Origin: an uncultured Clostridia bacterium
GTDB lineage: Bacteria; Bacillota; Clostridia; Christensenellales; DTU072
Direction: 5' to 3'
NCBI GenBank assembly: GCA_934296355.1
Contig: CAKRAY010000002.1
Location: 1-39,037 of the forward strand
Length of the DNA: 39,037 bases
Part shown: in pieces, positions 38,129 through 39,037 of the stretch
Numbering within the stretch: position 1 is the stretch's first letter
How the letters are laid out: each line of letters opens with the position of its first letter
Made by a program: the position numbers and the translations under genes
The notes under the pieces: generated by a model
What the model was told of the DNA's origin: nothing
The model's database searches: none
Seen by the model: only the letters and a program-made list of their open reading frames with translations

Positions 38129-38231
38129 AGCGCAGGGACTTAAAAAGGAGCGACTAAGGCGCGTTGATTTCTTGCAAAAACCGATTTGCGGAGTAAAGAG
38201 ACGCGCATGGGACATCCTAAAAAAAAGGAAT

Positions 38232-38262
38232 AGAGTATCGTCTAAACGGCGATACTCTTTTT
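38232..38262 (+). terminator. Intrinsic terminator of the giant gene
   Basis: AGAGTATCG (38232-38240) and CGATACTCT (38250-38258) form a perfect 9-bp stem with a 9-base loop, followed directly by TTTT (38259-38262). It lies about 100 bases past the stop codon of the giant gene. The next gene begins at 38264, immediately after the T-run. Confidence 0.85.
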
Positions 38263-38263
38263 C

Positions 38264-38476
38264 GTGAGATACAGTTATCACGGCGTAGCGAAAAAGTTAA
38301 TAAGGGAAGGGCGTTTGACGAAAGCGGTTTTTTATAAGAAGCGAAACGGACTCGAGAACGTACTCGTGCTTTTTTTCGACTCGCACCGACCCATGCCCGT
38401 ACGCGAGTACAGAATTATCGAGTATTTGCCGCTGCTTGCCGAGCGCGGAATAGAAATCGAAGAAGAATCGCAATAA
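38264..38476 (+). CDS. Small conserved-looking hypothetical protein (70 residues)
   Basis: A GTG start gives a basic-then-acidic 70-residue protein beginning MRYSYHGV and containing VLVLFFDSHRPMPVREYRII followed by EYLPLL. I recall small uncharacterised Clostridia proteins with the same layout (a YHGV-type start and an R-P-x-R-E-[HY] motif before an EY-x-x-LL end), so it is probably a real gene. I cannot name the family or a function. No signal peptide or membrane segment is present. No Shine-Dalgarno is visible, because the start abuts the terminator of the giant gene. An in-frame stop at 38243 limits upstream extension, so translation is either leaderless-like or starts at a later codon. 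No good promoter is seen just upstream; read-through is possible. Confidence 0.6.
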   Translation: MRYSYHGVAKKLIREGRLTKAVFYKKRNGLENVLVLFFDSHRPMPVREYRIIEYLPLLAERGIEIEEESQ

Positions 38477-38490
38477 AAGCGTAAAATCGC

Positions 38491-38519
38491 TTGCAAAATT
38501 ACGGCGAATATAATATAAT
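38491..38519 (+). promoter_or_regulatory. Upstream promoter (P1) of the tRNA region
   Basis: TTGCAA (38491-38496; 4 of 6 consensus) is followed after exactly 17 bases by a perfect TATAAT (38514-38519). Transcription would start near 38526, just after the small gene. With the promoter at 38683 it makes a tandem pair, as often found in front of stable-RNA operons in Bacillota. An 8-bp stem-loop (38537-38544 with 38552-38559) lies at the start of the resulting leader. Confidence 0.6.
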
Positions 38520-38682
38520 ATATATACTGCTTTTAATGCTTAACGAGAAATGTTAAGTAACTACGGATTGTATTGCTCGGTAAGGTTTGATGAGAGAAAT
38601 CGGCAGAACCGCGGGCGAAAAGGTAAAGATTAGCCTTCCTTAGAAATCAAAAAAGTTTTTTTGAAAAGAGGGTTAATTTTCG
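38520..38682 (+). other. Leader region between the two stable-RNA promoters
   Basis: No coding frame stands out. The stretch has a short stem-loop at 38537-38559 and an AT-rich tract with A and T runs just before the second promoter. A segment near 38605 (GGCAGAACCGCGG) faintly recalls a T-box core but lacks the rest. It is most simply the leader made from the upstream promoter. Confidence 0.4.
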
Positions 38683-38711
38683 TTGACATATTACAATAAA
38701 AGTGGTATTAT
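38683..38711 (+). promoter_or_regulatory. Strong promoter (P2) of the tRNA-Ala/tRNA-Ile operon
   Basis: A perfect TTGACA (38683-38688), a 17-base spacer and TATTAT (38706-38711; 5 of 6 consensus), preceded by an AT-rich tract like an UP element. Predicted start is near 38718, about 24 bases before tRNA-Ala. Confidence 0.88.
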
Positions 38712-38741
38712 GGCTAAGCATTACGAGTGGGCGACGCCTAT

Positions 38742-38817
38742 GGGGGTATAGCTCAGCTGGGAGAGCACCTGCCTTGCAAGCAGGGGGTCAGCGGTTCGAT
38801 CCCGCTTATCTCCACCA
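38742..38817 (+). tRNA. tRNA-Ala (anticodon TGC)
   Basis: The 76-base sequence folds as a complete cloverleaf: acceptor GGGGGTA with TATCTCC (two G-T pairs), D stem GCTC/GAGC, anticodon stem CCTGC/GCAGG with loop CTTGCAA, T stem AGCGG/CCGCT with loop TTCGATC. The anticodon TGC is at 38775-38777. CCA is encoded (38815-38817). Confidence 0.97.
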
Positions 38818-38855
38818 CAAGCCTACTTAAAAGCGGGAATTAAAATATTTAATAT

Positions 38856-38932
38856 AGGATGCTAGCTCAGCAGGTTAGAGCACCACCCTGATAAGGTGGG
38901 GGTCGGTGGTTCGAGTCCACTGCATCCTACCA
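38856..38932 (+). tRNA. tRNA-Ile (anticodon GAT)
   Basis: The 77-base sequence forms a complete cloverleaf: acceptor AGGATGC with GCATCCT, D stem GCTC/GAGC, anticodon stem CCACC/GGTGG with loop CTGATAA, T loop TTCGAGT. The anticodon GAT is at 38890-38892. CCA is encoded. It is 38 bases after tRNA-Ala and surely co-transcribed with it. Confidence 0.97.
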
Positions 38933-38933
38933 C

Positions 38934-39037
38934 CTCAACTTACGTTGAGAACTTTGTACCTTGACAACTGCATATAGTTTTTTTCTAGAATGAAAAATGA
39001 CGAAGTAAAACATTAGATCAAAAAATATCAAAGAGTA
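38934..39037 (+). other. Probable rRNA leader or spacer at the window end
   Basis: After tRNA-Ile come a small stem-loop (CTCAAC 38934-38939 / GTTGAG 38944-38949) and CCTTGACAACTGCATA (38959-38974). The latter is very like the [CT]TTGAAAACT-type motif found in the leader and 16S-23S spacer of Bacillota rRNA operons. A 16S or 23S gene probably starts just beyond 39037. No rRNA sequence itself is inside the window. Confidence 0.6.

Noticed and set aside
38207..38233. Eight-codon frame ATG to TAG (MGHPKKKE) between the giant gene and its terminator
   Set aside because: Very short, the GGAG upstream is too far (13 bases), and it ends at the terminator stem; no evidence that it is translated.
38590..38645. 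Possible T-box or other riboswitch (GGCAGAACCGCGG)
   Set aside because: Only a partial match to the T-box core, with no specifier stem, antiterminator pairing or downstream amino-acid gene.
38650..38665. A-run followed by T-run before the second tRNA promoter as a terminator
   Set aside because: There is no GC-containing stem directly before the T-run; it looks like an AT-rich promoter upstream tract.
38961..38989. TTGACA inside the rRNA spacer-like motif as a possible -35 box
   Set aside because: No -10 sequence occurs at 16-18 bases downstream, and the hexamer is part of the CCTTGACAACTGCATA motif.
1..39037. CRISPR array, insertion sequence, prophage or integration site
   Set aside because: No short regularly spaced identical repeats, transposase frame or terminal inverted repeats were seen; the repeats in the giant gene are diverged at DNA level.

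Overview
The window is dominated by a single gene. From 1310 to 38128 on the + strand one uninterrupted reading frame encodes a secreted lipoprotein of 12,272 residues, about 94% of the window. Around it lie a HAD-family phosphatase gene on the - strand at the left edge (92-886), and at the right edge a 70-codon hypothetical gene (38264-38476) and a tRNA-Ala(TGC)/tRNA-Ile(GAT) pair (38742-38932). The last 100 bases look like the leader or spacer of a ribosomal RNA gene just outside the window. The likely host is an uncultured member of the Bacillota, probably class Clostridia. The reasons are the tRNA sequences, the rRNA-spacer motif CCTTGACAACTGCATA, the SD-led starts, the consensus sigma-A promoters and the lipoprotein signal. 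This placement is an inference; no 16S or ribosomal protein gene is visible.

Layout: a hairpin terminator (25-50) closes the HAD gene. A divergent intergenic region (887-1309) holds a probable HAD promoter, three perfect GAATACGC copies on an 11-bp period, a near-perfect promoter (TTGACT, 17 bp, TATAAT) for the giant gene, and a 13-bp stem-loop in its 5' leader. The giant gene ends at 38128 and an intrinsic terminator follows at 38232-38262. Two promoters (38491-38519 and 38683-38711) precede the tRNAs.

The giant protein reads as four zones. (1) A lipoprotein signal peptide, then an array of about 14 diverged beta-rich modules (about 1.4-14.3 kb and 21.2-25.1 kb). Each has a helix-forming 'GxGLxV..' motif followed by a strand motif of the type VYVDLS, with a base period of roughly 280-400 residues. 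(2) Helix-rich insertions inside that array: two of about 1.2-1.8 kb and one of about 6.7 kb (2,200 residues). (3) A transition zone at 25.1-28.2 kb with hydrophobic segments and a carboxypeptidase-regulatory-like beta domain. (4) A C-terminal array of Ig-like beta modules at 28.2-38.1 kb, marked by a repeated [DNE]-P-[YFLMW] motif and interrupted by one short helical repeat block. No sortase signal, S-layer-homology domain or catalytic domain was recognised, so the lipidated N-terminus is the only anchor seen.

The first beta module resembles the short Firmicutes lipoproteins of the LolA/LppX/LprG/DUF6612-like type. The giant may therefore be a tandem array of lipid- or ligand-binding-like folds projecting from the membrane through the wall. 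That is a hypothesis from pattern reading only. The HAD gene, the small gene and the tRNAs have no evident functional link to the giant.
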